Assembly: GCA_051878935.1 (NCBI GenBank) | Contig: JBJELB010000102.1 | Span: forward strand, 1 to 64,000 | Reading direction: 5' to 3' | Length of the DNA: 64,000 bases | Origin: CANQDT01 sp051878935 | GTDB taxonomy: Bacteria; Bacillota; Clostridia; Lachnospirales; Lachnospiraceae | Made by a program: the position numbers and the translations under genes | Notes under the pieces: generated by a model | Told to the model about the DNA's origin: nothing | Database searches by the model: none | Seen by the model: the letters and a program-made list of their open reading frames with translations, nothing else | Shown here: positions 52,239 through 61,235 of the stretch, piece by piece | How positions within the stretch are numbered: position 1 is the first letter of the stretch | Layout: each line of letters begins with the position of its first letter

Positions 52239-53570
52239 TTAATATACACCACACAGATAACCTGTACCGGTAAAGTTAACCGGATCAATCCAGTCAGTAC
52301 CCGTTTTAGTAGTCCCATTTTCCGCAAACCAGAACACTTTACTTTGCGGTCCTCCTACACCGGTTTTATCTTTATTACCAAACTCTATTTTTATACGGCT
52401 CTCAGTATACTGTGTAGCATCAAAAGAAGCTGCATTTCCCAAGCTTACCTTGTATTGTGAAGTTCCCGAACCTAACGCATCTGTTAATACTGCATATTTA
52501 CCATTGGCTTTATTCGTATTCGTACTATCACTCGCCATTTTGATTGTTGCACCAAAATAACAACGATTGCCTGTGGAACCTTCCGGATAAGTTAACTCAA
52601 TATAGTAATTCAAATTACCATCGTCATCCTTATTGTATGCAATATAATAGCATGACTTCGTTTCCGGTTTTGCATCTGCATATACCGGCACTATTGTTGC
52701 ATCTTCAAATGCATAAAATGTATACTCTCTTGAATAACTTACTATGTTACCATTTTTTTCCCAATGACTAAACACCTGTCCTGCATCATTGTTTTCCGGT
52801 GTCTTCAAAGCCACCTTTGCATTGTATGGGGCTTTATATGGGTCTCCGTCAATGGTTAAATCATACTCAGTTGTATATTCTACTGTCAACACCGGTCCTG
52901 TATTTCCGGTTCCTAATTGAATCTTACCATTACTTTCCAGATTCGTAAAAAACACAGCATATCCTGCATATGAACTTCCCTCAGATATCCGTGCCTGTAA
53001 ATCACGTGTAATGTCAAAACTAATCGACTCACTAACTGCCTCACTATTTGGCACTCTCTCCGTTGTCGCGACAACATCATCTTTTTTGTTGCCTAGTATC
53101 ACATTAAGAAAAGCCGAGTCATTCTCTTTTTCATATTCTTCAAATGTCGACCCGTCTGTCCATTTTGATGTTACATCCATAGCATATAAATCCAGGCTCG
53201 TTGTATTCCAATAACTTGGATTAGTAACAGAAAATGTAATTGTAGCACAACTTATGCGCTTATTTTTATCCACTGTGGACAAATCATAATATACCGCTGG
53301 TACAATTTGTGCCGCATTAGTTGCTCTGGTATATTCCGCTGTAACAGAACCGTCGCCCCTGCTTGTAGCACTATTGTTGTAGGCTGTATTTATTACCAAT
53401 CCGTCATTCCATGTTGTACTTCCCGCAGTATACCGGCATTGCCCATATTTTGCAGCTGAAATTTGAGTGTTTCCCCCTCCTGTCACCGCCTTAGTACTAA
53501 TTCCCATCCATGAGAATGCCATTACTGTAGTTAAACAAAAACAAATAATGCTCTTACATGTTTTTTTCAT
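52239..53570 (-). CDS. Secreted modular surface protein (443 aa)
   Basis: Signal peptide at 1-28 (WMGISTKA-V). Residues about 30-235 are a beta-rich domain resembling DNRLRE/carbohydrate-binding jelly rolls (YGQCRYTAGSTTWNDGL, WNTTSLDLYAMDVTSKW, FDITRDLQARISEGSSYAGY, GPVLTVEY). Residues about 236-440 match the 439-residue protein: YDLTIDGDPYKAPYNAKV, W-x-KNGNIVS, YTFYAFEDA, NRCYFGATI. No anchor motif. AGGAGG upstream and a leftward promoter at 53615-53642. Co-transcribed with peptide B. Probably adhesive or glycan-binding. Confidence 0.75.
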   Translation of the reverse strand: MKKTCKSIICFCLTTVMAFSWMGISTKAVTGGGNTQISAAKYGQCRYTAGSTTWNDGLVINTAYNNSATSRGDGSVTAEYTRATNAAQIVPAVYYDLSTVDKNKRISCATITFSVTNPSYWNTTSLDLYAMDVTSKWTDGSTFEEYEKENDSAFLNVILGNKKDDVVATTERVPNSEAVSESISFDITRDLQARISEGSSYAGYAVFFTNLESNGKIQLGTGNTGPVLTVEYTTEYDLTIDGDPYKAPYNAKVALKTPENNDAGQVFSHWEKNGNIVSYSREYTFYAFEDATIVPVYADAKPETKSCYYIAYNKDDDGNLNYYIELTYPEGSTGNRCYFGATIKMASDSTNTNKANGKYAVLTDALGSGTSQYKVSLGNAASFDATQYTESRIKIEFGNKDKTGVGGPQSKVFWFAENGTTKTGTDWIDPVNFTGTGYLCGVY

Positions 53571-53614
53571 AGCACATCTCCTCCTTTTGCTTGCAATATC
53601 TGTTTATACGCTAA

Positions 53615-53642
53615 ATTATACACAATCTATCACCTCTTGAAA
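53615..53642 (-). promoter_or_regulatory. Promoter of the 443-aa protein and peptide B
   Basis: Leftward TTTCAA (53642-53637), 16 bp, TATAAT (53620-53615), 45 bp before the ATG. Confidence 0.55.
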
Positions 53643-53704
53643 GCACCAAATATTTGATATTTAGTAACCATTTTCAGCAAAAGGGCTATCTGAAAATAAA
53701 AGAA

Positions 53705-53726
53705 AACCGTCTCTTTCGAAACGGTC
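53705..53726 (-). terminator. Terminator after ychF
   Basis: Leftward GACCGT-TTCGAAAGAG-ACGGTT stem followed by TTCTTTTATTTT, starting 10 bp after the ychF stop. Confidence 0.75.
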
Positions 53727-53735
53727 TCTCTGGTA

Positions 53736-54833
53736 TTACACATTAAATTTGAATAAGATAACATCCCCATCCTGTACGACATATTCTTTTCCCTCGGAAC
53801 GTACCAGACCTTTTTCCTTTGCAGCATTGACACTACCATACTCCATTAAATGATCGTAGTTCACTACCTCTGCACGGATAAATCCACGTTCAAAATCGGT
53901 GTGAATCTTGCCGGCTGCTCCCGGAGCCTTAGTGCCCTTCTTGATCGTCCATGCGCGGCACTCATCTTCTCCGGCTGTCAGGAAGCTTAATAATCCTAAT
54001 AAAGAATAGCTGGCCTTAATTAATTTCTCCAAGCCGGACTCGTCCATACCAAGTTCCTGTAAGAATTCTTTCTTCTCATCATCATCTAATTCGGAGATTT
54101 CCTGCTCAATCTGAGCACATACAACAAACACCTCACAAGCGGTTGCTGCCGCATATTCCCGAACCTCCTGTACATAAGGATTCGTGGCACCATCATCTGC
54201 AACCGAATCCTCATTTACATTGGCGGCAAAAATCACCGGTTTGATGGTTAACAAATTACATTCATTAATAACTGCCGCTTCGTCTTCATCCGCTACTTCA
54301 AATGTCTTTGCAAGCTTGCCCTCTTCTAAATGTTCTTTCAGACGTTTTAAAAGTGCCACTTCTTTCGCGATCGTCTTATCATTATTTGCTGCTCGGGATT
54401 GTTTTGCAATTCGGCGGTCTAAGACTTCGATATCAGAAAAAATCAATTCAAAATTAATCGTTTCAATATCACGTAACGGACTAACAGAACCATCCACATG
54501 CACAATATTAGAATCGTCAAAGCAACGAACCACGTGCACGATCGCATCTACCTCACGGATATTCGATAAAAACTGGTTTCCTAATCCTTCTCCCTTCGAA
54601 GCACCCTTTACCAGACCGGCGATATCCACGAATTCAATCACAGCCGGTACAACCTTTTTGGAATGATACAACTGTTCCAATTTCGTCAGACGTTCATCCG
54701 GCACCATAACGATGCCGACGTTCGGATCTATCGTACAGAACGGATAATTTGCCGATTCTGCTCCTGCCTTTGTTAATGAATTAAATAATGTACTTTTGCC
54801 TACGTTAGGCAGGCCTACGATTCCTAGTTTCAT
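53736..54833 (-). CDS. ychF: Redox-regulated ATPase YchF (OBG family)
   Basis: 365 residues, the normal size. GLPNVGKSTLFNSLT (P-loop), DIAGLVKGASKGEGLGNQFLSNIR (G3/switch II), FAANVNED (NxxE instead of NKxD, which favours ATP) and the C-terminal TGS domain (RAEVVNYDHLMEYG...GKEYVVQDGDVILFKFNV). It binds ribosomes and takes part in the stress response. Single gene with its own terminator. Confidence 0.97.
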   Translation of the reverse strand: MKLGIVGLPNVGKSTLFNSLTKAGAESANYPFCTIDPNVGIVMVPDERLTKLEQLYHSKKVVPAVIEFVDIAGLVKGASKGEGLGNQFLSNIREVDAIVHVVRCFDDSNIVHVDGSVSPLRDIETINFELIFSDIEVLDRRIAKQSRAANNDKTIAKEVALLKRLKEHLEEGKLAKTFEVADEDEAAVINECNLLTIKPVIFAANVNEDSVADDGATNPYVQEVREYAAATACEVFVVCAQIEQEISELDDDEKKEFLQELGMDESGLEKLIKASYSLLGLLSFLTAGEDECRAWTIKKGTKAPGAAGKIHTDFERGFIRAEVVNYDHLMEYGSVNAAKEKGLVRSEGKEYVVQDGDVILFKFNV

Positions 54834-54927
54834 AAAATATATTCTCCTTTCGAAAAACCTTTATTTTACGGGCTTTTCGCGATTCTGCATCTTGGTTACG
54901 TACCAATTTCAGGGTAAAAAAATATAG

Positions 54928-55151
54928 TTAAATCACTTTTAATGCATCCGCAACAAGGTCAATTTCTTTATGTTTTTGTTCTTCTGTGGTATGAACATAC
55001 AAATTCATGGTTATTCCTATATTGGAATGTCCAAGAATGATCTGTAAAGTCTTCGGCTTCATTATTTATTTGTATATCTGCCGACATATAACCCATCTTC
55101 ACGCTGACTTATACCCCGACCAAGCTCCTTACCACGAAGGTTTTTTCCCAT
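54928..55151 (-). pseudogene. Tyrosine integrase with the middle deleted
   Basis: ATG 55151 follows AAGGAGGG. The first 27 codons, MGKNLRGKELGRGISQRED and GLYVGRYTNK, are the N-terminal arm-binding start of Tn916-type integrases. A TAA then ends the frame. Two bases later the C-terminal 44 codons resume in another frame at 55062: KPKTLQIILGHSNIGITMNLYVHTT, with the HxxI and the catalytic Tyr region. About 300 codons, including the core Arg, are missing. It is a clear internal deletion and marks an old integrative element. Confidence 0.85.
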
Positions 55152-55171
55152 GTTGCTGTTCCCTCCTTATT

Positions 55172-55218
55172 AAAAAAGAGCCCAGACAACCGACAGTAAT
55201 TATATCATGTCTAAGCTC
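55172..55218 (-). terminator. Hairpin upstream of the integrase remnant
   Basis: Leftward GAGCTTAGACA (55218-55208) pairs with TGTCTGGGCTC (55188-55178, two G-T pairs), followed by T6. The loop holds GATATAATTACTG, a -10-like TATAAT. Typical of the leader ahead of integrase genes in such elements. Confidence 0.6.
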
Positions 55219-55299
55219 AAAAGTAAATTCCTATATTTCTTTGGAATAATTCCAAAAAAGCCTATCACTTCTGATAAGCTCCTAAGTTTTTATTTCTAT

Positions 55300-55916
55300 T
55301 TATTTCTTATATACAAACACATCTGATTCTGCGATTATTGCAATTCCATTCTCAATTGCGTAATCATATGAAATATCCTCGTACAATAATTTCTGTGTTA
55401 CATTTTTATAATCAGACTCGTAGAATCTGCTTGTAATTATCTCCTTAAGCATATCAGGAATATAATAATCAAGTTGCGCCGATAGATTATTCTTAGATTG
55501 CATCCTATCATCTCTGACCATATCAATTAACTTATCCAGTTCCTCATTCACCTCAACCTCTCGTAGAAGCTTGCAGATATCATATAAGTGTCTTGAATCC
55601 CTGTCCTGCATATTCTGTATTTTATAATCGCATACGGCAAACACCTTATCTACGAAGGTTCTTTCTACGGATTGAACATTCATCATCACCTCTGCAGCTT
55701 CAAAAGAAATCGGCAAGATGATACCGACTGATAATAACTTGTTTCGATAATAATCTCTAATGGAATTACCAAAAACAAAGAGTCATATTTAAATACATAT
55801 TTATTGTAATCATACCGTGACTTTATCTCTTCCGAATTTGACAACACCAATTCCAAATTCTTTGCAATATCGATAATTTCTTTCCACTCAGTTTGATATT
55901 CTTTATACCAATTCAT
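55300..55916 (-). pseudogene. AbiEii-type nucleotidyltransferase toxin, internally deleted and frameshifted
   Basis: The start MNWYKEYQTEWKEIIDIAKNLE is that of AbiEii/AbiGii toxins, but it jumps straight to YNKYVFKYDSLFLVIPLEIIIETSYYQ, so the 80-100 residue catalytic part with GGTSLS and the D-x-D motif is missing. At about 55700 the frame shifts; the rest reads NVQSVERTFVDKVFAVCDYK, RDSRHLYDICKLL and on to the stop at 55300, the usual C-terminal domain. The toxin must be inactive. It overlaps the antitoxin-like gene by 14 bp, the normal arrangement of this type IV pair. Confidence 0.8.
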
Positions 55917-56520
55917 TCATCAAACCTCCTTGATAAATATTTCGATATACTCTATCTGGGAATAACGACAAATATTTTTTTACCTGACCAAAGTCAACAT
56001 CTACTATAGAAATAAAATTCCTTATCTTAACTGTAAATTCATCACCGCTTACTTCGCTATATCTGTCAATCGTGCTCATAAGGTCTAAAAATTGCAATGC
56101 ACCTTTATTCTCCTTTGATATTTCCACTACCGGCTTATAGACAATTATCTGCCTGCCATCTACATCTACTTTACGCTGTTTGGTAGATGCCTCATTAGAA
56201 CATACCTCATAGCATGACGGATTCTGCGTTGTAAAACCATACATATTTGCAAGTTGGATACCTGTAATGTATCCCGATACCGCTCCGTCTACCTCTAGAT
56301 ATCTCTTTTGTATAAATTTATCAACCGAAACTCTTCCCTTAGTGCCTAAAATAGTTTTGTAAGAACGATAATACACTCCATTGTATAACCGCTCTATTTT
56401 CCCTTCATCCGTAAGTTTCTTCATCTCTTGCCTTACAGATTCTCTGGATTTGCCCGGAAGTTCCGCAAGAAAGATTGGTTCATCTTTTTGATAATTGGTA
56501 ATAATATAATCATATAACAT
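55903..56520 (-). CDS. AbiEi-like antitoxin / DUF6088 regulator (205 aa)
   Basis: ATG 56520 with GGGGAG 7 nt upstream. An N-terminal winged helix (IFLAELPGKSRESVRQEMKKLTDEGKIERLYNGVYY) is followed by a transcriptional-regulator domain (FIQKRYLEVDGAVSGYITGIQLANMYGFTTQ, then KQRKVDVDGRQIIVYKP). In type IV toxin-antitoxin systems this protein represses the operon and counteracts the AbiEii nucleotidyltransferase. Here the partner toxin is broken while this gene looks intact, so it may persist as an orphan immunity or regulatory gene. 56521-56809 upstream holds only a possible remnant, DDLLPWSQNLPDGIRKN, ending near 56706. Confidence 0.8.
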   Translation of the reverse strand: MLYDYIITNYQKDEPIFLAELPGKSRESVRQEMKKLTDEGKIERLYNGVYYRSYKTILGTKGRVSVDKFIQKRYLEVDGAVSGYITGIQLANMYGFTTQNPSCYEVCSNEASTKQRKVDVDGRQIIVYKPVVEISKENKGALQFLDLMSTIDRYSEVSGDEFTVKIRNFISIVDVDFGQVKKYLSLFPDRVYRNIYQGGLMNELV

Positions 56521-56809
56521 ACAGAACTCCCCTTTCACAATTTTGAAATTAATATTTTCACTTTTATTATATCCAGTTTTTCTTCATTGTCAAAGGATTT
56601 TTCCGGCAAATATTTTATTTCCATTACTTTCTCGCTTAAGTTCCGTAAACGCAGAATAGCGAGTACTTTCAAAAATTAAGAGCCGCCTCACGGCAGCCCT
56701 GGTTATCAGTTCTTGCGAATTCCGTCCGGTAGATTTTGTGACCATGGTAAAAGATCATCCATAAAGAACCGGTGAACGCACTCCAACAGCAATTACGCTG
56801 TTGTGACAA

Positions 56810-57415
56810 TTAAGAATTATTATTTGATTTTTCTTCATTTTGTTTCTCTGTTTCTTCTTCAACAATTTTAAAATTACGCTTTGCAACATACCCCTCCTTG
56901 GTTTCGCCCTCATCGTCAGTAAAAGTAACTTTATAATAGTAATTAGTGTTTTCAATAATTATTGCTTCAATATTATCATGAAGCTGTCCAATTATCTTTG
57001 CTCCTTTTTCTGGAAGTTCTTTTACATTACTAACAACATATGCTGTAACAGGTTTCCCGATATTATCTTGAAAATATGGCTGAACAAAGTTACACCACAA
57101 AAACAAAAGAAACTGAAAAGCAATCCTATATTGCGCTTTCTTGTTTTCACTCCACTTAGCAACTCTTTCCTGAAATTTTAAAGGTGCTTCTACTTGTTCC
57201 TGTAATGCCTCTTGTATTTCTTCTGTAAAAGAATCAGCATCTTGAATACCTTCTTTCAACTCGTCTTCAACCATTACATGAGCTATTTCTAAAACATCAG
57301 ACAATGTAGCTACATTGGAAATGTCAGAGGCAACCATGGCGGAATAATCTATTGATCGAAGTTTAATGAATTGCTTAGTAATAACTCTTGAAGCGGCTTC
57401 CATAGCGGAATACAT
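56810..57415 (-). CDS. C-terminal part of a split protein, SH3-like end (201 aa)
   Basis: It begins ATG-TAT-TCC directly on an A7 run with no ribosome binding site, overlapping the preceding frame by 67 bp. Residues 1-110 are helical (AMEAASRVITKQFIKLRS, LSDVLEIAHVMVEDELKEGI). One hydrophobic stretch, AFQFLLFLWCNFVQPYF, is at about 97-113. Residues 115-185 look like an SH3b domain (KPVTAYVVSNVKELPEKGAKI, NYYYKVTFTDDEGETKEGYVAKRNF). The tail is acidic and Asn-rich. Together with 57349-57744 it would make a 311-residue protein if ribosomes slip -1 at the A7. Function unknown. Confidence 0.6.
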   Translation of the reverse strand: MYSAMEAASRVITKQFIKLRSIDYSAMVASDISNVATLSDVLEIAHVMVEDELKEGIQDADSFTEEIQEALQEQVEAPLKFQERVAKWSENKKAQYRIAFQFLLFLWCNFVQPYFQDNIGKPVTAYVVSNVKELPEKGAKIIGQLHDNIEAIIIENTNYYYKVTFTDDEGETKEGYVAKRNFKIVEEETEKQNEEKSNNNS

Positions 57416-57744
57416 TTTTTTAACGAATCCGGATAAAGAATACTTTTATATATTTCTAGAGGTTCTATTAATGCCTGAACCGAAGATATTGAACCAAGTA
57501 TTGGTTGTACAATTGATGTTTTTCTTGTTGCACTTGCATCTATTGTTTTTTGTAACGCTCCTGCTAATCTAAGAGAATTTGAATTAGCAGAAGTAAAAGC
57601 CAGATATGGTTTAATTGCTTTAGTAATTCCTAGTATATTTGCAGAATTCATTTGATTGTATATTTCTAATGATTTTGATACCTGTTTTAGCATTTTCTCA
57701 TACACTCCCAAGTATGAAAAACCATCATCCTTTTTCAAAGTCAT
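57349..57744 (-). CDS. N-terminal part of the split protein (131 aa)
   Basis: AGGAGGG lies immediately before the ATG at 57744, so the in-frame TTG six bases later, at 57738, may be the real start. It encodes a mostly helical, low-complexity polypeptide (VYEKMLKQVSKSLEIYNQMN, IVQPILGSISSVQALIEPL). After TTA-AAA-AAA (codons 108-110) the zero frame runs on 21 codons to a stop, while the -1 frame continues the helical sequence for 201 codons. I recognise no family. It is AT-rich like its neighbours and probably a phage-defence or mobile-element gene by location only. Confidence 0.55.
   Translation of the reverse strand: MTLKKDDGFSYLGVYEKMLKQVSKSLEIYNQMNSANILGITKAIKPYLAFTSANSNSLRLAGALQKTIDASATRKTSIVQPILGSISSVQALIEPLEIYKSILYPDSLKKCIPLWKPLQELLLSNSLNFDQ
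57415..57421 (-). promoter_or_regulatory. A7 slippery run at the frame junction
   Basis: On the minus strand the zero frame reads TTA-AAA-AAA-TGT. A -1 slip on A-AAA-AAA places the ribosome on ATG-TAT, the first codons of the downstream frame. It may be programmed, or a single-base deletion or sequencing error in a homopolymer. Confidence 0.5.
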
Positions 57745-57995
57745 CCCTCCTCAATACGAGCATCTATATGTTATGTCTCATTATTTGTGCAATTAGAAAT
57801 TTGAATATTCTTATGTAACGAAGCCACCAGTTCGATTATAGGAAACCATTAGAAATAATATCACATGAAGATTTGTGTCAAGAACACCATGGAATACTAT
57901 TTCTGATGACAATTCAGATGACTCTGTGAGTCCGGAATGGTGGCTCTCAAACTCTGGATCGATGGCTCAATCCGGCCCAGAATACTCATACTATT

Positions 57996-59729
57996 TTATA
58001 TTATCCTATTTATATTATATATATAATTATCGGTATACGTCCTTAATTGCTCTATATTATCTTTCCAATAATTGTACTTTTTCATATAGATTTTCGCACC
58101 AACATACATGTTAACATAATTCGGCATTTCATATTTTGAGGCTGGAATTTTGCCTTCTAAAATCAAATCATGCATATTTCTCATTTCATTTTCACTATAA
58201 ACCACCTTTTTGCTACGAATTGTGTTTATGATATTATTATATCTTAAGACTTTATTATCTGAACAATTATCAATGTCTACATCATCATTTGCAATCACCA
58301 CAATTCCTTCAGCCCTGATATAATTATCTAAATTATTTCCTAATTTTTTATTTATGTATTTTTCAAGACAGCGTACATGCCGTTCATTTTGATGAACAGG
58401 ACTTTCCATTACTATTTTTTTATTATTATATACCTTATTCCATCTGCCATCTCTGTCAATTCTAATTGTGCACTCTCCTTTACTTGCTATATTCTTCACT
58501 TCTATTACATAGATGCCAAAGGGTGATATGACAATAAAATCACTTTCAAAACTTTCTATCCCGACTTCAATTCTTATATCTGAAAGAATTAACAATTCAT
58601 TTTCATATTTTTTTAGCTCCTCCAAAACCCTTTTTTCTCCCATTCTGCCACGATTTATTCCTTGAAAATCTTTTTGGAATTCTCTAACCCACTCTTGAAA
58701 TCCTTCTTGATTGAATATATCAAAAAATTTCTTTCCCGGCTTATTGATTTCTTGATTGACCCTAGCAGAAAGTTCAAATTGTCTTTTGGTAATATAGCCA
58801 TATACTGATGTTGGTATTGACAATGCAAATAATTTACTCCGTTCGTCCTCTTTTATTGTATCACACCACGAATCTATTCCGCTCTCATTTATCATTTTAT
58901 TTAGATAGAAACAATAATAATATCTAATTACATTATCAACCATCAATTTAGGGTCCTTATTATTGACTAATCCAATCAGAGTCTGTTTGATGCCGTACGG
59001 AATATTAGAATTTCTTATTTCACAAATTATATTATTTCGTTCATTATCTAATTCGATAGGATCAACTTCGAACAAATTCTCATAATCATACGAAGGGATT
59101 TTTTTCAAAGGTTGCATTATATTTTCAACATCTATAATTCTATTCAATCTTAGATAAATTTCCCTATTCTTTTTAACTTGACAAAGCAGCATACATACTT
59201 TAAATATTAAAAACATTGAACCATACACAACACTGGGAACTAAAAAGAAAACCGATATCGCTACTATTAATCCCATCAAAATTCCTATATCAAGAGAATA
59301 TACCATATCCAAGAAATCTGTCAGAAAATATTTCAAGCAATCAGCCAATATACCATCTACCTTTATGCTTAAATGCTTCCAAGTATATGCAATATCCACA
59401 GCCAATAGTATTTTCACTATAATGCTAAGTATCGGTGCTGCCCAATAACGGATATATTCTCCTTCTTTTACTTCATTTCCTATGTAGCAAACAAACCCAA
59501 TCAAATAAAGAATACTAAAGAACTTTCCAAAATCAACATTTAATAAAACAGTATAAGAGAGTAATCCTTCAACCACACCAAAGAACAGCCAAATTGATGC
59601 CGCAATAAAACGTGGAGTCACCAGTCGCTTTCTCTTATATTTTTTAGCATTAATATTCACACAGTTAAAGCATTTCTTTTGCTCATTTAAATATGTCCTT
59701 TTCCCACATCTACAACATTTTTCAAGCAT
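57996..59729 (-). CDS. NERD-domain membrane protein with zinc ribbon (577 aa)
   Basis: An N-terminal zinc ribbon (CCRCGKRTYLNEQKKCFNC), then about four membrane helices in residues 40-185, a soluble helical region, and a NERD (nuclease-related) domain at about 385-490: GRMGEKRVLEEL, ESDFIVISPFGIYVIEVKNI (PD-(D/E)xK-like D and E-x-K), then IRIDRDGRWNKV and VHQNERHVRCLEKYI. NERD proteins are found in plasmid and defence contexts and are presumed nucleases. Very AT-rich compared with the core genes and located in the decayed island. A membrane-tethered nuclease is plausible but unproven. The gap 57745-57995 downstream of the split gene holds no gene I can support. Confidence 0.75.
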   Translation of the reverse strand: MLEKCCRCGKRTYLNEQKKCFNCVNINAKKYKRKRLVTPRFIAASIWLFFGVVEGLLSYTVLLNVDFGKFFSILYLIGFVCYIGNEVKEGEYIRYWAAPILSIIVKILLAVDIAYTWKHLSIKVDGILADCLKYFLTDFLDMVYSLDIGILMGLIVAISVFFLVPSVVYGSMFLIFKVCMLLCQVKKNREIYLRLNRIIDVENIMQPLKKIPSYDYENLFEVDPIELDNERNNIICEIRNSNIPYGIKQTLIGLVNNKDPKLMVDNVIRYYYCFYLNKMINESGIDSWCDTIKEDERSKLFALSIPTSVYGYITKRQFELSARVNQEINKPGKKFFDIFNQEGFQEWVREFQKDFQGINRGRMGEKRVLEELKKYENELLILSDIRIEVGIESFESDFIVISPFGIYVIEVKNIASKGECTIRIDRDGRWNKVYNNKKIVMESPVHQNERHVRCLEKYINKKLGNNLDNYIRAEGIVVIANDDVDIDNCSDNKVLRYNNIINTIRSKKVVYSENEMRNMHDLILEGKIPASKYEMPNYVNMYVGAKIYMKKYNYWKDNIEQLRTYTDNYIYNINRII

Positions 59730-60013
59730 TGTATCGATACTCCTATCTCAATATTGGAACTTTCAATTTGAATGATTCAGCACTCCTAGATGTCTCGTAA
59801 GATAATCCTCCAACTAAAATACATTATATCATAATGTGGTATTTTATTGTGAAATAATTTCTATTCTATTATATTTTAGTTGTTCTACATATACAATCAA
59901 TAATAAGTAACTTATTATATTTTGTATTATAGCTATAACCGTTCTAAGTAGAAAGACGAAGCGAAATCCATCGTCTGTCAGTCGCAACATAATATTCAGC
60001 ACGCCGAAGTTCC

Positions 60014-60493
60014 CTATAGATAGCGACAATATCTATCTTCGCAAAGCCGTAATAATTTTTCACCAAGTGCCTGGATTACATTCCATACACCCATTGCACT
60101 TATACTTTGCCCGGTCATATCTGTTATCTTTTCTGCTGTTTCACGATATGACATCTCTGTGATATTGGATACCATCTGTTCTGCCATATTCATTGATATC
60201 AAACCTACTCCTGATATCTCAAGCTGCTCATCAAGCAGAAAGACAAACTCTGGTAATCCATCCTCTCGGGTCACCTGATAGATTCTTCTTTCATATTCAA
60301 CTTCACCATAGACCGTCTTTACTGTAGTCTTTTTCTTGCCCTTGTTTCGATACGCATCTTTATCTCTTGTCTCCATGAGGTACGTATCATAACGTTCCAG
60401 AAAGTCTCTGGTATACTCCTGACCGAGTTTGCATATCATTTCAAAAGTTTTTTTCTCAAAGTCCTTGAATGTTAATCCATTTTCGTTTAGCAT
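60014..60493 (-). pseudogene. Truncated ISLre2-family (UPF0236) transposase
   Basis: 159 residues matching the N-terminal third of ISLre2 transposases: FEMICKLGQEYTRDFLERYD, YRNKGKKKTTVKTVYGEVEY, ERRIYQ, GVGLISMNMAEQMV and MSYRETAEKITDMTGQSISA. Full-length members exceed 400 residues; this one ends with a stop soon after GVWNVIQALGEKLL. The catalytic Asp and Glu region is absent. 59730-60013 downstream contains no recognisable remainder of it. An immobile IS relic inside the island. Confidence 0.8.
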
Positions 60494-60563
60494 AGTATTG
60501 TCACATAAATCTCCTTATCATTAGTCTGGACAAACTTAATAATAAGATTTATTTATGTGATAG

Positions 60564-60586
60564 GGAAGAGGTTTCGTGCCTCTTCC
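60564..60586 (+). terminator. Hairpin with T-rich tail
   Basis: GGAAGAGG-TTTCGTG-CCTCTTCC followed by TTTATTTTTTCTATTTTC on the plus strand. No rightward gene precedes it, so it may be an IS end or a fortuitous terminator. Confidence 0.5.
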
Positions 60587-60689
60587 TTTATTTTTTCTAT
60601 TTTCTTCCAACTAATATTTTACTCTAAGGATTCAAGATATGTTATGAAAGTGTATTGCTTATATTAGTTGCATAATTAATTATACCAAA

Positions 60690-60720
60690 AAAACGCTGGG
60701 GTTTCAGATCTCAGCGTTTT
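60690..60720. terminator. Bidirectional hairpin
   Basis: AAAACGCTGGG pairs with CTCAGCGTTTT around TTTCAGAT, flanked by A-rich sequence on the left. The 60494-60814 gap holds this and the hairpin at 60564-60586 but no gene that I can see. Confidence 0.65.
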
Positions 60721-60814
60721 CCCTTTTAGGGGAGTTTTTACAGCCTCTTTAAGGCACTTCGTGATAAATAACTCCCTCCTAAATATGTAATTAACTATGA
60801 ATTTCTACTAATTC

Positions 60815-61153
60815 TTATTTATTTAAAGCCTGTGCAATGGCTTCTGCATTAGCCTGTGCTTGTGCTTGAATATGCATACCAATATCTGTCTTATCAGCAT
60901 CATCCATCAGTGCCTTTTCAATATCATCTTTAATTGATACAAGAGCTCTTTTGCTGTAACATGCCCCACTTATAGTATAGTTACTTCCTGCTCTGTTTAC
61001 TGTGAAATAAGTTTTGATTCCACCACCAAACACACCCACTCCAATGATCATTAAAAGGAGTCCTAAAATAGTGCTATCCATCAGAATGGAAAAACCAATA
61101 AGCGCCAAAATCAAACCAATAAGCATCGATTTTCTTTTAGGATTTGAACACAA
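60815..61153 (-). CDS. Small membrane protein of unknown function (112 aa)
   Basis: A basic start (MCSNPKRKSM) and two closely spaced membrane helices (LIGLILALIGFSILM and LLLMIIGVGVFGGGI), then a short beta segment and an Ala/Gln-rich helix AQAQANAEAIAQALNK. I do not recognise a family. No clear ribosome binding site; its 5' end touches a plus-strand reading frame remnant, so the start is uncertain. Confidence 0.45.
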   Translation of the reverse strand: MCSNPKRKSMLIGLILALIGFSILMDSTILGLLLMIIGVGVFGGGIKTYFTVNRAGSNYTISGACYSKRALVSIKDDIEKALMDDADKTDIGMHIQAQAQANAEAIAQALNK

Positions 61154-61235
61154 ACAGGAGATTGATTTGTCTGGATTATCAGAAGATGAAATAAATGCCC
61201 TAATGAACTTGATTAAAGCTATGCGTAAAAAGTAA
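61150..61235 (+). pseudogene. 3' remnant of a plus-strand gene
   Basis: EHKQEIDLSGLSEDEINALMNLIKAMRKK followed by TAA reads like the natural C-terminus of a helix-turn-helix (XRE type) regulator, the L-S-x-E-E-I-x-x-L-x-x-L-I-K pattern. The codons upstream of about 61145 are the antisense of the small membrane protein gene. Probably a gene fused or truncated at this point. Confidence 0.4.

Noticed and set aside
57875..58114. Plus-strand frame of 79 codons
   Set aside because: No ribosome binding site; its second half is antisense to the NERD gene end and the composition is not coding-like.
61014..61145. Plus-strand frame upstream of the XRE-like C-terminus
   Set aside because: It is the antisense of the membrane helices of the small protein at 60815-61153; only the part after about 61145 looks like a natural protein.
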